64,000 nt of DNA from Ctenosaura bakeri (taxonomy: Eukaryota; Chordata; Lepidosauria; Squamata; Iguanidae), in contig CAOLHI010001485.1 of NCBI GenBank assembly GCA_948474755.1, positions 310,001-374,000 of the forward strand, read 5' to 3'. Each line of letters starts with the position of its first letter. Positions within the stretch are counted from its first letter, which is position 1. The notes under the pieces were generated by a model. It had not been told where the DNA came from, made no database searches, and saw only the letters and a list, made by a program, of their open reading frames with translations. The translations under genes were made by a program, and so were the position numbers. Below are positions 21,911 through 34,973 of this stretch, one piece after another.

Positions 21911-22745
21911 GAAAATATAAATCACTGCTGATGCTTACATCTGGGAGAAGGGCAGATTTAGGGAAGGCAGTAAAGGGGGAGAGTCCTGAAAGGAAGAAAC
22001 CAAGTAGGGACAAGAGTGAGGAAGGGACTGTGTTCTCAGAGAGGGATAACTGAGGCAGAGCTGTTTGTCCTGGCCCTGCCTTGATTCAGAGATCTCTCTG
22101 GCTGTTCAGTTCTGATCACAAAGAGGTATCAGGCTGGGCAGGCCGTGAGTGTGAGGCTTGGGTGTGCCTTTCGCACTCGGCACTGATGGGCAGTGTTTGT
22201 TTTTTCTCCATGCATTTAACACTCAGTTTGACCTCTTAGTCACTTCTCAGGCTTGAATTTGATATTAGTGTCAATCAAAGTGTGTTGCCAATTAAATATG
22301 ATGCCAATTAGATAGGGTGCCCATCCAAACCATACTGATATTGGGGAGCCCCAAAGCAGGGCCTTACAAGGGAGGGGTGGAATCTTGCTCTTCCTGATAG
22401 GCTCAGGCAAAAGGAAACTGTTGCAGCCTTTTCTAGCTTGTGTATTCCTCCTCATCAATAATTTTTACCATCTTGATCACACCACTGATGTTGCTTGATC
22501 ACATATGTCCCACTGTTCATCTGTGAAATGCCAGAGGGTATGTACAACCCCAGACAAGTATCTGAGGCATGTCTGCATTTGAAATCTGTGAGTGAAACTT
22601 TAAAAAGGAGTTCATTAAAGTTTGCATCTCATCCCATTTGTTGGTTGCCTCTGTTCACTTTCTGTTCTGAGTGATTTCCATTTCATTGTTTCACCCAACT
22701 CCTTTCACTGGCAGAAGCTTATTCTATTCTCAAAGCTTATTTGTC

Positions 22746-22800
22746 ATCACCATGATCATCACCACCACCATCCCTCCTGTTCCTCACCCTCATCAACATC
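22746..22800 (+). repeat. Imperfect CAC/CAT trinucleotide tract
   Basis: Runs of CATCACCACCACCATC with related units. It explains a His-rich short frame here that is not a gene. Confidence 0.5.
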
Positions 22801-22896
22801 TGTACAAACCTTCATTTTTCTACCCTTCTTTTAAACAGTGAGAGGGTTGATTTGACTTTGTATATTCTAGATTAATTCCACAGACATATCCCCAAA

Positions 22897-22951
22897 TCCC
22901 TTTTTTCTTTTCCTTTTCCTTTCTCCTCCCCCTCCTCCTCTTCTTCTTCTG
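22897..22951 (+). repeat. Polypyrimidine tract
   Basis: About 55 bases almost only C and T (TTTTCTTTTCCTTTTCC..., then CCTCCTCCTCTTCTTCTTCT). Such tracts can adopt triplex DNA; no function is shown. Confidence 0.7.
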
Positions 22952-23185
22952 CAAGCATTAGTGAGATGTGCATAGATGTATTTGTATACTATTTTGTATG
23001 TAAGAGAGACAGCGAGAGAAAGAGAAGCCATAAGCTTGATCAGATGCTAACATAAGGAAAATGAAGATTAATAGCAGGACAACTGTGAGGAAAAAATGGG
23101 GAAAAAATGATCAAAGAGTGCTCCTCTTGTTCAAAGGCAGACTTCTTTGTCAGAGATTCCCAATCTTTACTCCCAAAGTATTTGT

Positions 23186-23266
23186 TAAACTACAACTCCC
23201 AGAATCCCTGATCATTGAACATGCTGCTTGGAGCTTCTGGGAGCTGAAATTCAACAACATCAATGA
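23186..23266. repeat. Small fold-back (ACTACAACTCCCAGAA type)
   Basis: AAACTACAACTCCCAGAATC and the opposing CTTCTGGGAGCTGAAATTC form an imperfect stem with a loop of about 35 bases. Confidence 0.5.
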
Positions 23267-25239
23267 TCCATATTTGACAATCACTATGCTATGCAGAAGA
23301 AAGGGGCAGACATATTGCCTGATTAAAGCTTGCTTTTCTAAGTTTAGCCTATCAGTGGTATTTAGTAAAATATCTATAATCTGAGAATGCAGAGGAGAGA
23401 GAAATGTCAGAATGAAAGTGTCATTACATACAAGCTATAGCAAATTGCTACAAGATTCATTAAAAGTAATAAAGCCATGACTTTGTTTTTTGAAAATAGC
23501 CACAATTCCATTGTCTTCTCATTTTCCTAGTATTTTGTTTTACCTTAGAAATGTAAACATGGGATTCCCAAAAGGCAGAGGCAGTCCACAGCTGTAGTTT
23601 TGCACTTTCACACTCTAGTTTTTCCTTACATTTCATGATGAAGATGAATCTGTATTCAAGACAAGCCTCCAGGACCAGGATGGAGGAATCATGCTACAGT
23701 TTAACGTCAAGAGGAAGCATGGAAAGCTTCAAAAATAAGCCAGTCCTCTGGAGAAAACCTGTCTGATTCATGTTTATGAGCTGCAGTGTATCAAAGGGAC
23801 CAGAGCCTGTAAAATAATAGCAAAGTGTGCACATAAAGCTGAAATATAACTCAGTTGATGCCTCATCATTAAATCAAACTGTCAGAAATATTGATTTACA
23901 GTTGGGCACGTTCATTTAAAAACAATACATAAAACAGGCCTAGGTGGAAAATTTCCCAGCCTAGTTACATCTAATGAATTTTTAAAAATCTATATTTAAA
24001 ATAATTGAATGCTATTTAAATATCATCTGATCCATCTGATCTTATATCAAAATGATTATTCCATAGGAGACTGTATACATCTTGTGTTGTCCCTGACAGT
24101 AGATGCTTTTGAAGTCATAAGATTACACATATGATTAATGCTGCTATAGGCAGTGCTTATTAAATATTTTCTAATTAACTGCCTGTGCTTTTCACACCCT
24201 TGAGATTTAGACGGCATCAATAGGATTTGGAATTTTTCCCATCACTTGACTCTTTTCTGCCATTATGGCAGTATGACTTATCACATCTCAGAAAGAACTC
24301 AGAAGTCCCCCTCAAATTCTGTCCTGTTTTCACAGTATTTTACCTTTGTGGATGTCAGAAACAGTCAAATAAAATAAATGTACCTCCCCTTTTTTTGTCT
24401 GAGTGATTCATTCCTTTGTCCAAAGTTGATTCCCTTCAAGTGAAAGTTTTCATCACTGCATGTGAAGGCAAGTTCTCACTTTTTTAAATGTATTCAGTGA
24501 TATTTATCCAAGTACAAACTATGGCTCCTTGATTGGATGAGAAGTATACATAGATGTTTGAGCCAATTGTCATTTCTAAAGGGGAGGGGAGAGATTGTCC
24601 AAAAATTTAACCCAACAACATGGTCTCTGCATTCTGGATGTACTGAAGTTTTGCTGATTCTTTTCAAAGGGAGACTGATATACAGAGCATATTTGAGTAA
24701 TCTGTTCTTTTACTAGGGTAGCCTTCCCTAGCACAGCACCTTTGAGAAAGGTTGAACTACTATTCCTATCACCACCAGGTGGGCAAAGCTTGATGGGAGT
24801 CAGGATGCAACATGCTTGGAGTGTGCCAGTCTGGACTGGACTGAGGTGAGTTATAGTCTAACATATCTTAAAGCCAAACATTTGAGAAGAACAACACCAG
24901 GGCTCAAATCACCATTGTTTGAGGCTGTTCTCTCCTAAAAGGGCAAAGTTGGTGGATCTGACGAAACCCACTGCTGATCACCCTTGTCTTTTGATAGCCA
25001 AGATCACTGCTGGATTCAGTAGCATTCTAAAGCTGAACGCCTTGTTCTTATGGAACAGAGTAATCTCATCCAAAATAGGCTGAACACCCACATTCTAGGT
25101 CAAGAGAACCTTCTGTTTACAGGACCAACCTTTTTTTCAAGATCGAGCTTAGTTTGTTCAGCCACATTTATGGTTACCAGATCTCATGGCATGGCCTTGA
25201 TTTGTTCCACCAAAATGTGGGTAACTCAGGAGTCAACCC

Positions 25240-25900
25240 GCAATGCCAGTACCTCCATGAAACGGTGGAGAATATTAGCTCAAAGAGGAGGCCTGCAACG
25301 GATGTGGGGTAAACTTCCAAGATCTTTTACACTTGTGTAAAATACAGGCACTAATGCAAAGAAAAAGCAGCTGGAGATTCAAAAAGTAAGCTTATTTGTT
25401 TTATTTGAGGAGTTAACAAGCAGTCTCACAATCACACAAAACTAACTGAAGGGAAAGGGAAGAAAAGTTGGCTAGAGAGAATTTAGGGCAACGTGGGTGA
25501 TATTTACCAGTTGAGCAGAGAAGAAACAATGTGATGTGGCTTAGACTGGGAGTCCAAGGATGGAAATCAAAGCAGCAGAGTGCCGACCAGCAACCAGTGT
25601 ACTATGAGTTGGCTAGCCCAGAGTTGGGGTTTAAATACCCTATTTCCGCTTGGAGGGCAGAGGTGTTAATGGTTCTCTGGCAGAGTAAACAATTGAGTCC
25701 GGAGAGAGGACAATGGGGTCCAGGATGAGCCAACGGCCTTAGCAGTAGGTGACAAGGCACTGATGGGAATTGTGATAGCTCCTTGATTGCTAAGCAGGAA
25801 AAGGAATAAAGGAAAACTTTGCCAGGGAGTGGGAAGAGTTTTGAAGATAATTAGTTCGGTTTTGAGTTCCATTGTTTCTGGAGGCTGAGTTGTTGATGCG
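25240..25900 (-). mobile_element. LTR-like segment, minus orientation (boundaries approximate)
   Basis: Shares an ordered series of matches with 20640-20990. On the minus strand a TATTTAAA (near 25630) precedes an AATAAA (TTTATT near 25400), the order expected for an LTR. No internal retroviral genes are adjacent. Ends not determined. Confidence 0.4.
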
Positions 25901-26689
25901 CATTTGCAAGTCTATTGTCACTGGAGTTCCCTAATTATTTCCTTACTATGACCTGGCCGTGCCTTGAGGTCCTCTCTGACCTGGTTTTCATATGTGTTCA
26001 ACCAGTCCTTCCTCTTAGCCAGCATGGCCATGGAGCCATAGCACTGTATAATTTATATTTATGCCAATTAATATTTGCCAATTAAACCATATCAAAGTGT
26101 GGAGATGGCCTGGTAACACTCAAGGCTGGACTTTTACCTCTGGTCCTCAGGGTAAGGGTCTCAGGGAAACAAGATTGCCTTGAAAAGTGTGTGTGTGTGT
26201 ATTCTTCATTACTTAGACCTGGTGTTTTGTATTTGAATCGCTACTCTATGCAACTGTGGTTGAAGTTTAAGACACCAAGCTTACTGACATCAGCATGAGC
26301 TTTTCCTTATAGCATCCCTCTGGTTACATTACCAGGGATTGTCCCTCTGTGACATCATAAGAGGTGCTTCCTAAGTTTCAGGTTCTGGCTCTGAACTCTC
26401 AAGGCTTGGGAGAGTTTGAACCTGGCAACCTCAGCAATGCCATTTGCTGTGCATATTGTGTTCAGCATGATGCAGCTGCACTGAGCCTTCAGGCCAAATC
26501 CAAAGAACAAGGGCAGCCTTCATGCATCTGGTCAAGACTAGTGATCTTCATAAAAAAAAAATTGTTCCTATGCTATGTACTTTTTTTTTTTTTTAAAAAA
26601 AGTGTTTAGCTGCAGTGTTTTATCCTTGTCATAATTTTCATTTCTAGATTTATTGTGCTTTTATTAGATTAGCATTTATTGTCATTGTT
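25901..26689. other. Unassigned stretch
   Basis: No gene recognised. A short TG run lies at about 26190-26200 and a T/A homopolymer pair at 26581-26600. Confidence 0.35.
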
Positions 26690-26772
26690 TTATCGCTACT
26701 TTTTGGTCTTTTGTTTGCACACTGCCTACAGAATTTTGGTTATTGGGTGGCTTTAAAATATATAAACAAGGA
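26690..26772 (+). mobile_element. 3' tail of an L2-type LINE
   Basis: ACTGCCTACAGAATTTTGGT then TATTGGGTGGCTTTAAAATA match the common squamate L2 ending (CCGCC...GGGCGGTATAAAAAT). Only the tail is left. Confidence 0.5.
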
Positions 26773-27324
26773 ACATATGTCTCACGGGGGGGCTGCAAGT
26801 TTAAACTGAAATAATCTGTCTCCATTGTCCTGATCTTATTTCTCTCTCAAATCTTATTCTTTTTTTATTTAAACTCATGCCAGGAAATATCTCCAACTGT
26901 TGGCAGTTTCCCCTGTCTCCCTGAGTTTGGTGTGCCTCAAAAATCTGAGTCAACCTGTTTAACATATAAGCAAAAGGACATGTCTGTGGCCAATCTAGGG
27001 GGAAAAAAACAAAAAACATATGAAATACAGTTATTAACCAATTAAGATCACTAAATTAAATTAAATATGCTGCTAATTAAAAATAATCTGTATGAAAATA
27101 GACAACTAAACATGGAAATTCAAGTAAAAATGTTTCAAAAAGCAGATTTGGCAAGTTTTTATAGTAAGCACATATAATGATAAACTCAAGTTGGAAAAAT
27201 TCCTCTTTTTTTTAAAAAAAAATATCTCAACCCCACTGAGACAGCATAGTCTGTGTCATGCTGTCTGTGGGGTTCTGGAAGTTGTATTCCAGTTCCAGAG
27301 TTTTCTAACCTATGAGAATAATAT

Positions 27325-27352
27325 TCTCTCTCCTCTCTCTCTCTCTCTTTCG
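27325..27352 (+). repeat. CT dinucleotide microsatellite
   Basis: TCTCTCTCCTCTCTCTCTCT and following CT units. Confidence 0.8.
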
Positions 27353-27393
27353 AAATTTATTTCAGGCTCTTGCAGACATCACAAAAAGCATAG

Positions 27394-27439
27394 CATCAAT
27401 TTACATTAAAAACAAACATCAATTTACATTAAAAACAAA
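27394..27439 (+). repeat. Perfect 23-bp tandem duplication
   Basis: The 23-bp unit starting CATCAATTTACATTAAAAAC occurs twice head to tail (27394-27416 and 27417-27439). Confidence 0.9.
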
Positions 27440-30302
27440 CAAACAAGACGGTTAATCAACAGTACGGAAAGGCTAAAAATATCAAATCTATTTTAATATT
27501 TAATATTAATTTAAATGTTAAAATTATCAAACTCAGTCAGTTATACCAAGCAATACAGTTGGAATTTAACTCCTCAGTAAGACTTAACGCAGTTAACTGT
27601 TAATACAGATTATAAATTATAGATCTAGAACCAGGCAATCATAGAATAGGCACTACACTAAGAAAAGCTGGTGCAAAAAGGTGTGAAAATCCACTTGGCA
27701 TCCTTCAGCTTTGTTGATGCTGATGGCATAGTTGATGAGCCTATGCAGCACTCAAACTGGAATGAGGCAGGTACAAGTTGGCAGTGTCCCTTCTTTTAGA
27801 CTTCTACCTGGTTATAGTGCTCTGTGCTATTGAAATGTCATGATTATATAGACTAAGAGTATGTTTTATTATCTGCTACAGCTCAGAAATGGAGAAGCAT
27901 CATAGGTCATTCCTTTCAAACTTGCTCCAGACCTAAACCTACATCAGACTTAACTGAAGTTTTTTCTGCTTTTTTCCTCGACTACTCCAACACATGGCCA
28001 CAGCTAGGAAAACTAGTTTCATAGGATGCAGCATTCAAGCCAAAGGCAGGCTGCCAAACTAAGTCTCTTCAATTTAACTAAGGAATCTCTGTGAGCTGCT
28101 GGAAAGATATTGAACATCCTTGTTTATAATTGTGTGTGGCTGAATGTTACGGTCAATGTTGTGAATCATCTGCTCTAATCTTTTGTACTCTGATTGAAAT
28201 AGAGTAGCCTACGTAATTAATGTTGCCAGGTTTCAGAGTGCCAGCTGAAGTCTCAGCGAATTGCTGTACTTCTCTGGGTCTGTGGGCAGGAACGTAAATC
28301 TCAGGACAAGCAGCACTGGAGGAGGAACAAAACATTTTTGTCTTTGTGTGTGAGGAGGTTCAAGGCTGGGCATCTCTTTCCTCCCATTTCTAGCTAGCCC
28401 CATGGTACCTCATGGCTACCTAAGAATGGCTCAGCACAGAGGTGCTTGTAATGTGCACCAAGACACCAGGAGTGAAAGGAAATTATGGAAAGAGGCAAAG
28501 GCTATGTGCACTTCTGCCCACTGTAATGTCTAGAGCTAGCTAGGCAGAGGAATACCAGCACAGAAGTTCCTGAGCTTTCTTGTTATACAAGCCTTACCAA
28601 CAGTAATGTAGGGCCTGTGACAACTCTCCATAGGTCATGTTTACTGTAGATAAGGCCACATGAGGGAGTCTAAAGCAATCCTAGGACAGCAACATAGAAG
28701 TACAGAGATAATCAAGATTTCTCTTAGTGGGATTTCAGACCTCCTTCACTTGATCCCATCCTTCCATTATTCTCTGCCCTATGGCTAATACAACACATAG
28801 GATCCTTTAACATAAATTTTCATATAAACAAGCAGAGATAATGCGATATGTAAACACCCTTGCAAACAGCATCTCTTCAATCTTTAGGGATTAGGTTGAG
28901 GTCTTACTCCTCCCTTGTTTAAGAGATGTCTTCTGATTCTGGGAGCTGTAGTGCAAAAGAGTAACAAGAAGGAGAGAATATTTGGGCTGGAGCTTACTGA
29001 AAATACATGGCAAGGGGAAACTGGTATAAAGAGAGTTGAAGCTTCTCTATCACTATGGAGAAGCTGTCCCTATTTTACAAGGCAAGTCTGTTCAAATATC
29101 TTCTTCTGTACAATTTTTATCATACCAACAACAAATATGTGGGTGTCCACATATTTGTTGTTTAGTGTTTATGTTACTACAGAATCATGAATAGTGATAA
29201 CACTTGAAAGGGATTTACATCACCAGAGTTCTAATTTTTGCTTGTTATATTCCATCAGTGTATCTTGTTTTTCTGAACTACCAAAATGCATCTGTATATT
29301 GAAAGGATTACCTCTCCTGCTGGTGTAAAGTATTAGTGCTTTGTCTTGGCATTTTTTTAATTATTGAGATTCTTTTGTCTTTTAAAAACTTTTGTACCTA
29401 CAAACAAATTTCATTTTACAGTCAGCAGTGACTAGACTCAACGCTCATGTTTTGTAATGAGATGTAAAATGAATTCCCAGGATGTTGTACACCAAAATGG
29501 AATGGATTCGCTTCGTCACACTTGTCCTTTATTTTATGTGCCTCTAATACAAATTTATAGGCACAACACATTTTTATAGATTTGAGGCGCTTGATAAAGC
29601 AAGGAAGATCTGCTGCTTATTTGATCTGGTATAATCTCCCACAATGAAGAAATGATTAAAAGCAATAAGCAAGGAATTGTGTCACTTTAATTCCATTTGT
29701 TGCCTCTTCATTACTGATCTTTATGTACTTGCCAATTCTGGTGGAATTATCACAACAATGACTTATAAAAGAAGTGACAAGAGCACTCTCTAACTTATGA
29801 GGGAGCACCATTTGTGGATCGTGTTGGGCCAAAGAGAGGCAAGGGCTATTTTTCTCCACTGATAGAGAATTCTCCTTCCCAGAAGCCTGTGTAGTTTCCA
29901 AAGCCCTGGGAAAAGATGAGAACATTTACCAATCAAGGTCTTCCAATTGGTTTGTGGGCATGACTAGAGATTCAGGCAGAGCCTTGAGTCCAGTCTTCAG
30001 ACTGGCTGAAACCAGCCTCCCCTTAAGAGTTATCATAATATTCTCCCTTCAACAGTTATCACAAAGCTTCATCCCCAACCACCCTCCCTCTGTATGTCTG
30101 TGAATCTTTATAGCACACTAGCGTATATACCTGGCATTGCGCAGGATCTATCTTTTCCCCATATTCCCCAATCCAATCTGTATTCAGAGTTATTAACATA
30201 CAGATGTTGGATTCCTGAGGGAATACAGTGTCCTCCTTCTTGCTGCTAAGCCTCATCTCCATAGCAACCAGCCTATTCAAAGCACGCACGTTTGACTGAG
30301 AC
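27440..30302. other. Intergenic stretch without a recognised gene
   Basis: No domain-bearing frame on either strand. The only structure noted is the hairpin at 29129-29160. Confidence 0.4.
29129..29160. repeat. Perfect 14-bp hairpin with 4-nt loop
   Basis: CAACAAATATGTGG, loop GTGT, CCACATATTTGTTG. Arms are fully complementary. Confidence 0.9.
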
Positions 30303-30372
30303 CCAAGAGCTCTCTGACTGAGAATTCTAAAGGCCTCTCCCTAAACTACAAACCCCAGGATTCCCTAGAATC
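30303..30372. mobile_element. Fold-back MITE, copy 6 (partial)
   Basis: AGAGCTCTCTGACTGAGAAT, then CTCCCTAAACTACAAACC and CCAGGATTCCCTAG are the centre and start of the right arm; the rest is lost. Confidence 0.7.
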
Positions 30373-33335
30373 TTCTTAGGCAGCCAATCATATGAGGTCT
30401 TCGTCTGACACAGATAAACAGAAAAATTTTGACTTTTATATATTAGATTTAATTTTATCATAACTTTGGGCAGTTTTAGCATGAGCCCTGGATCTAGGTG
30501 GGGATAGACAAGGCATAGGCACCTGTCAGAGCCAGTTGGGACCTTCGGAGTATTGGCTGACAGAATCATGCCCATTTCAAAGGCAGATGGTCCACCCCAT
30601 CCCTAGGTGGCAGAGGAACCATGCAGTTGCTTCTGGCCATTTGGAATCCCAAAGTTATACCTAGCAGGTGGTCTGGGTGATTGGTTCCCATCAGTTGGCA
30701 GGCAGGTTCACTGATGCCAGGATCTAGACCCATGCTGGAGCTAAGCTGTAACCAATCAACTACAGCTGTAACCAACAAAAAGTTGTGCCCTCTTTTATCC
30801 CAACAAATGCAGTTTGTGTCATTCTTTCTAAGCAGAGCCTCAATCACTACTGAACCCGCAATTAAAAAAAAAAATCAGCAGACCAAGAAGGAAGTAACCC
30901 AATTTAGCTCATGAACTGACTTGACAAAGAACAGCCAAATATCAATGAATCTTGTCCCTTCCTCGGATCATCAGGTGATGTCTACTTCCACCCCAATGCT
31001 TGTGAGAAAACTGAGCCTTTTATACAACAGTAGTTCTTGAGATCTAGAAGTCCCTTCCCAGAAAAAGTTATGAGAAAATGCTTACTTGTCTTTATAAAGG
31101 GAGGACAAAACTTCAGAATAAGAGCAGAACTCTATAGTCAAAGATGTCAGATGGTACAACTCTTTCACTGTTCCTTTTAAAAACTCTCCAGCTATTGCTG
31201 GCTGGCTGCATCATCCTATACTATTGGTTAAGCTGACTAGGGCTGATGGGAGTTGTTATCCAGAGGCAGGTGGAAGGCTCTGTGTTCTCTTGCTCTTCAG
31301 AATGCAGTAGGGGGAGGGAGGGCTCTTTCTTCATGTGTCTCCCTAGCTGTGGATGCCACACATGCCAGGAAGAAATGTCATCTAGCTTCAAAGTTAATTC
31401 ATTTATAATGTGCCTCTCTCCCAAAACTGGAGCTTGATTTTATATGTACAGTGAGCTTTTAACAGGTAGGAGTACCGAGTCATACAGCCTGCAGTATTTC
31501 TGATCCTGTAATCCAACAATGCAATATGTACGCTGACCATTATTCAGCAGCCACGCTACATTAACAATGTGATTTGCAATTACAAGTACACAGCATTAGT
31601 ATGCAGTGTGAGCAGGCACTTCCTTTTCCACGTTAAAACCCCTCCTCTGTCCACATACTGCAGTGGCTGGATGCCAGCTATAAGACTACAACTTAGAATT
31701 TTCCCCATGTCATGAAATGATGCTATAATGCTGCACTGTAAAATGGCAGTGAATTAAAGTGATTCAGGGTGCTGGTGCCTACCATTCTGGCCAACTGAAG
31801 TAGGAGGGGACAAGATCTTCTACTCCAAACTATCAGCATAGTTTGCCTACTAGCTGGATCCTTGTGCATGGCCTTCCCGATTTCAGGATGGAGAATGTGT
31901 GGGTTTCCATAGGCTGTTGAATTGCAGCTCCAAACTTCCTTCACCCCTACTGTGCTATCTGGGGGCTGAAGGAACATGTAGTTCAGCTATCTGCAGGTCT
32001 ACATGTTCTTCATCCTTCTTCTCCATTTTTGTTCTAGTATCTAATCTACCCCTGTTGTACCCGCTCCATAACCATGCTGAAATCCAGTGCCACCCTCAAG
32101 TCCCTCCATTTTCTTTGCATTCTGTCTCAAAATGGCAACTGACAGGAAATGATAAAGACATCACTTTCTTTGGCAGTTTGAGGGGGGCTGCAAAGGAAAA
32201 TGGAAGTTGGGGGGGGGCTTCCTGGGTTAAGGCTCTGGTGAGGTCTGGAGGAGAAATGGCCACAACACAGTCTCCCCACCCCTCCAGTCTAGCCAGATGT
32301 CTCCTAGAAACAATATGCCATAGATCTTCTGGTGCGAATTACAAGCAGAATTGCAGTTGACTTTCCACAATATTGAAGATATTGTACTTTTTCCTGTAGG
32401 CAACCTGTCTACACCAGTGGCTGCAATGTAGTTACCATGAGAGGGAAAAGTCCAATACAACCAAGCATCCTTTGGCAAATAAAATCAATAAAATCCTTTA
32501 CAAATAAAATAAAATCAATTATATAGTTATACACTAAGAATTTCAGAAGTGTGAGTGCAACTTACCATGTATGACATAGCCTCCCAGCCTCCCACCCAAA
32601 ACCAAACAAAACCAGAAATCTAGTATACATTGGAGGTGTTTCATTGGCGAAAGAACATATTGCTAAAATAGCGGTAAATCAAAAAGGGTCTTTTTAAAGG
32701 GCCATTTTATTCTTTTAATTAGTGTTGTAGGTATTTACATATATTTAATTATTTTCTAACCAGCCTTTACACACACACACACTCAGGTAGTCAGCAATCA
32801 AATACACATCAGAATTATAAAGTTAATTTTTAAGTTTAATTAAATTTAAAAAAGAGTTTATAACACTACAATGGAAACTGCTATTCAAGAGTAAATTCTA
32901 TTTATTTCAATGGCATTTACTGCCTGGTAAGTGCATATAGGATGCAACCTGTAGCAGTATTTCACTTTTTAAAAAAGTGGAAAATGCTTTTGCACTAATT
33001 AATTTAAAATGGTGGCCATCATAATATGTTGACTGGTTCAATATAGCTGTGCACATTCCAAAATACGCCTTTTTTATAACAGTATGTGGCTCCTCCGTCA
33101 AATGCAAACTAGTGAGTAATATGGCTATTCCACATTAAACAGCTAATCTGGAAGCAGCTGCAGTCTAAGATCAGACTCATGCCATTCATGTGGAAATGGA
33201 AGATTAATGTAACTTAACCTAGCTTTGGTTTTGTATTTAAATTAACATCTCCTCTAAATGAAGGTTTGAATCCAAACTTAGTGATACTTAGAGCTTTTAA
33301 ATCAGTGGGCCTTAACTGACCTCTGACTAAATTAA
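30373..33335. other. Intergenic stretch without a recognised gene
   Basis: Several frames of up to about 150 codons occur (for example 31899-32360) but have no recognisable domain and no splice context. A short CA run lies at about 32768-32782. Confidence 0.4.
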
Positions 33336-33512
33336 GGTAATATCCACACTACACTGTTATAGTGGTTTATTTCAATTTCAACATCCTGTGGAACCCTGGG
33401 TTTGCAGTTTACTGAGGCCAAAGATACCCCTCCCTAAACTGCAATTCGCAGGATTCCATGAGATGTTGAAAGTGGAATAATAGCACAATAACAGTGTAGT
33501 GCAGAAATGGCC
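33336..33512. mobile_element. Fold-back MITE, copy 7 (complete, decayed)
   Basis: ATCCACACTACACTGTTATA at the left and AACAGTGTAGTGCAGAAATG at the right, with TTTCAACATCCTGTGG against ATGTTGAAAGTGGAATAATA inside. Confidence 0.8.
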
Positions 33513-34663
33513 TAAGTCTTGTTGATTTCAATGGACAGACCCTAAGCATTAAGTCTGGATCCAGTCCAAGATCTTTGTGCTACACTTTTTAATTCAATAA
33601 ACATCATGAATAGTTTTAGGTGTTTTTTTAAGGGGTATAATTCTAATCTATATTGGGAAATATGAGAGATTGTCTCAAGTGAAGCATTTGAGGCTCTAGG
33701 CAGAAGCTGAACAGCTCACCAGCCCACTCTACCCCCCACACAAAATGTAGCAGAAAAAGAAATTATACTTAGTCTTCTTCATAAAGGATATAAAAGTAGT
33801 TTTACTCACAAATACTTGGATATAATCAATACAAGTTCATCTTCTTAAGGAAAGTAAGAAAAGAAAAGTATACATAGTGTCAGGAGCACACAGAGAGCTC
33901 TCATAACACATGCTTCATGGAGGGCAGGCAGAGAGAGAGGTGAGAAAAGATGAGATCCCAGAGAACACAGGGATGCCTATGTGATGCAGGAAGAGAGTAG
34001 GTGCAAACAAACACAAAATAAACATATTATGCCTAAGTTCCTAGAGAATGACATGCAGTCTAAATACCTGGGACTATAGGCATGCAAAGGTCACAAACTT
34101 CAACAATCTACGCAATGACCTGAGATGGTGAAATTCCAAGCTCTCATTTCAGCTACTCTTAAGATGGCAAGAGTATTCTGATGACCCAGATCCACTGATT
34201 CCTACTTTTAGGAAAGAAAGCTTTGGATATTTCATAGCTAATAAATCAATAGATGCATACTAGGTATTCAAATCACTTTAATCATTCACATAAAATCCTT
34301 GCCGATATACAACACCACATACAAAATTATAACTTTTTAATATGGAACAACTAGCACATCTTTGGTAAGGAATACAGCTTCTCCTTATACATATACACAT
34401 TCAAAGAACTACAGTAAATGAATAAACACTTACAGTAGTCAGTGTTCAATTTTACCCTGGTTAAGTATCACTCTATAAACAAGTTACCTCTTCTGCTTAT
34501 TAGACAAAGTATTACTTTTGTTTCTGACTTCCTGACTAGAGTCCCATAGTGAACCACTCATTCTTTTAAGGTTTTCAATAAAAGTGGAGGTACCTGATAA
34601 GCTGGAGATAGATTAAAAAGCTATGGTAAAATGCAGACTTTAAAATGCAGAGCCCTGTTGATT
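33513..34663. other. Intergenic stretch downstream of the DIRAS gene
   Basis: No gene or named repeat recognised. If the poly(A) signal at 34664-34669 is correct, this lies beyond the transcript end. Confidence 0.4.
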
Positions 34664-34669
34664 TTTATT
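34664..34669 (-). terminator. Candidate poly(A) signal of the DIRAS gene
   Basis: TTTATT on the plus strand is AATAAA on the minus strand, about 305 bases past the DIRAS stop codon. I noticed no other canonical signal between the stop and this site. A 3' UTR of about 0.3 kb would result; longer alternative ends are possible. Confidence 0.5.
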
Positions 34670-34973
34670 ACACACTTAGTAGTGGCTTCTCTTATACAAC
34701 AATGGATGATACTGGTTGTTGCAGTGTGGTAGATGGTTTTTAACACCCAATATGCAGAAGGAACCATGCAAAACCCAACTTTTCTCAAGTAAATATTTAA
34801 ATGACCTGGCCAAAATATAAGAGAGAGACTTTAAAAACAAAAACGAAACACAACCTTCCTTGGCCCATGAAAAATCTCTCTGTCTAGTTGTTTCCCAGAA
34901 CATATGAGAATGCTCTTCAAGAATGTCTCTCTCTACCTCTTTTATCTACACAAAAGATCCTGACTCCAGCACT

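Larger units (their letters stand above)
21911..25219. other. Long intergenic stretch with few recognisable repeats
   Basis: No coding frame with a recognisable domain. Only simple tracts and one fold-back (23186-23266) stand out. The AT-rich part at about 23930-24400 shows no repeat I know and is the least disturbed part of the window. Confidence 0.4.

Noticed and set aside
31899..32360. A 153-codon frame, and a partly overlapping antisense one
   Set aside because: Low-information Ser/Leu/Cys-rich translation without a domain, and no splice or promoter context.
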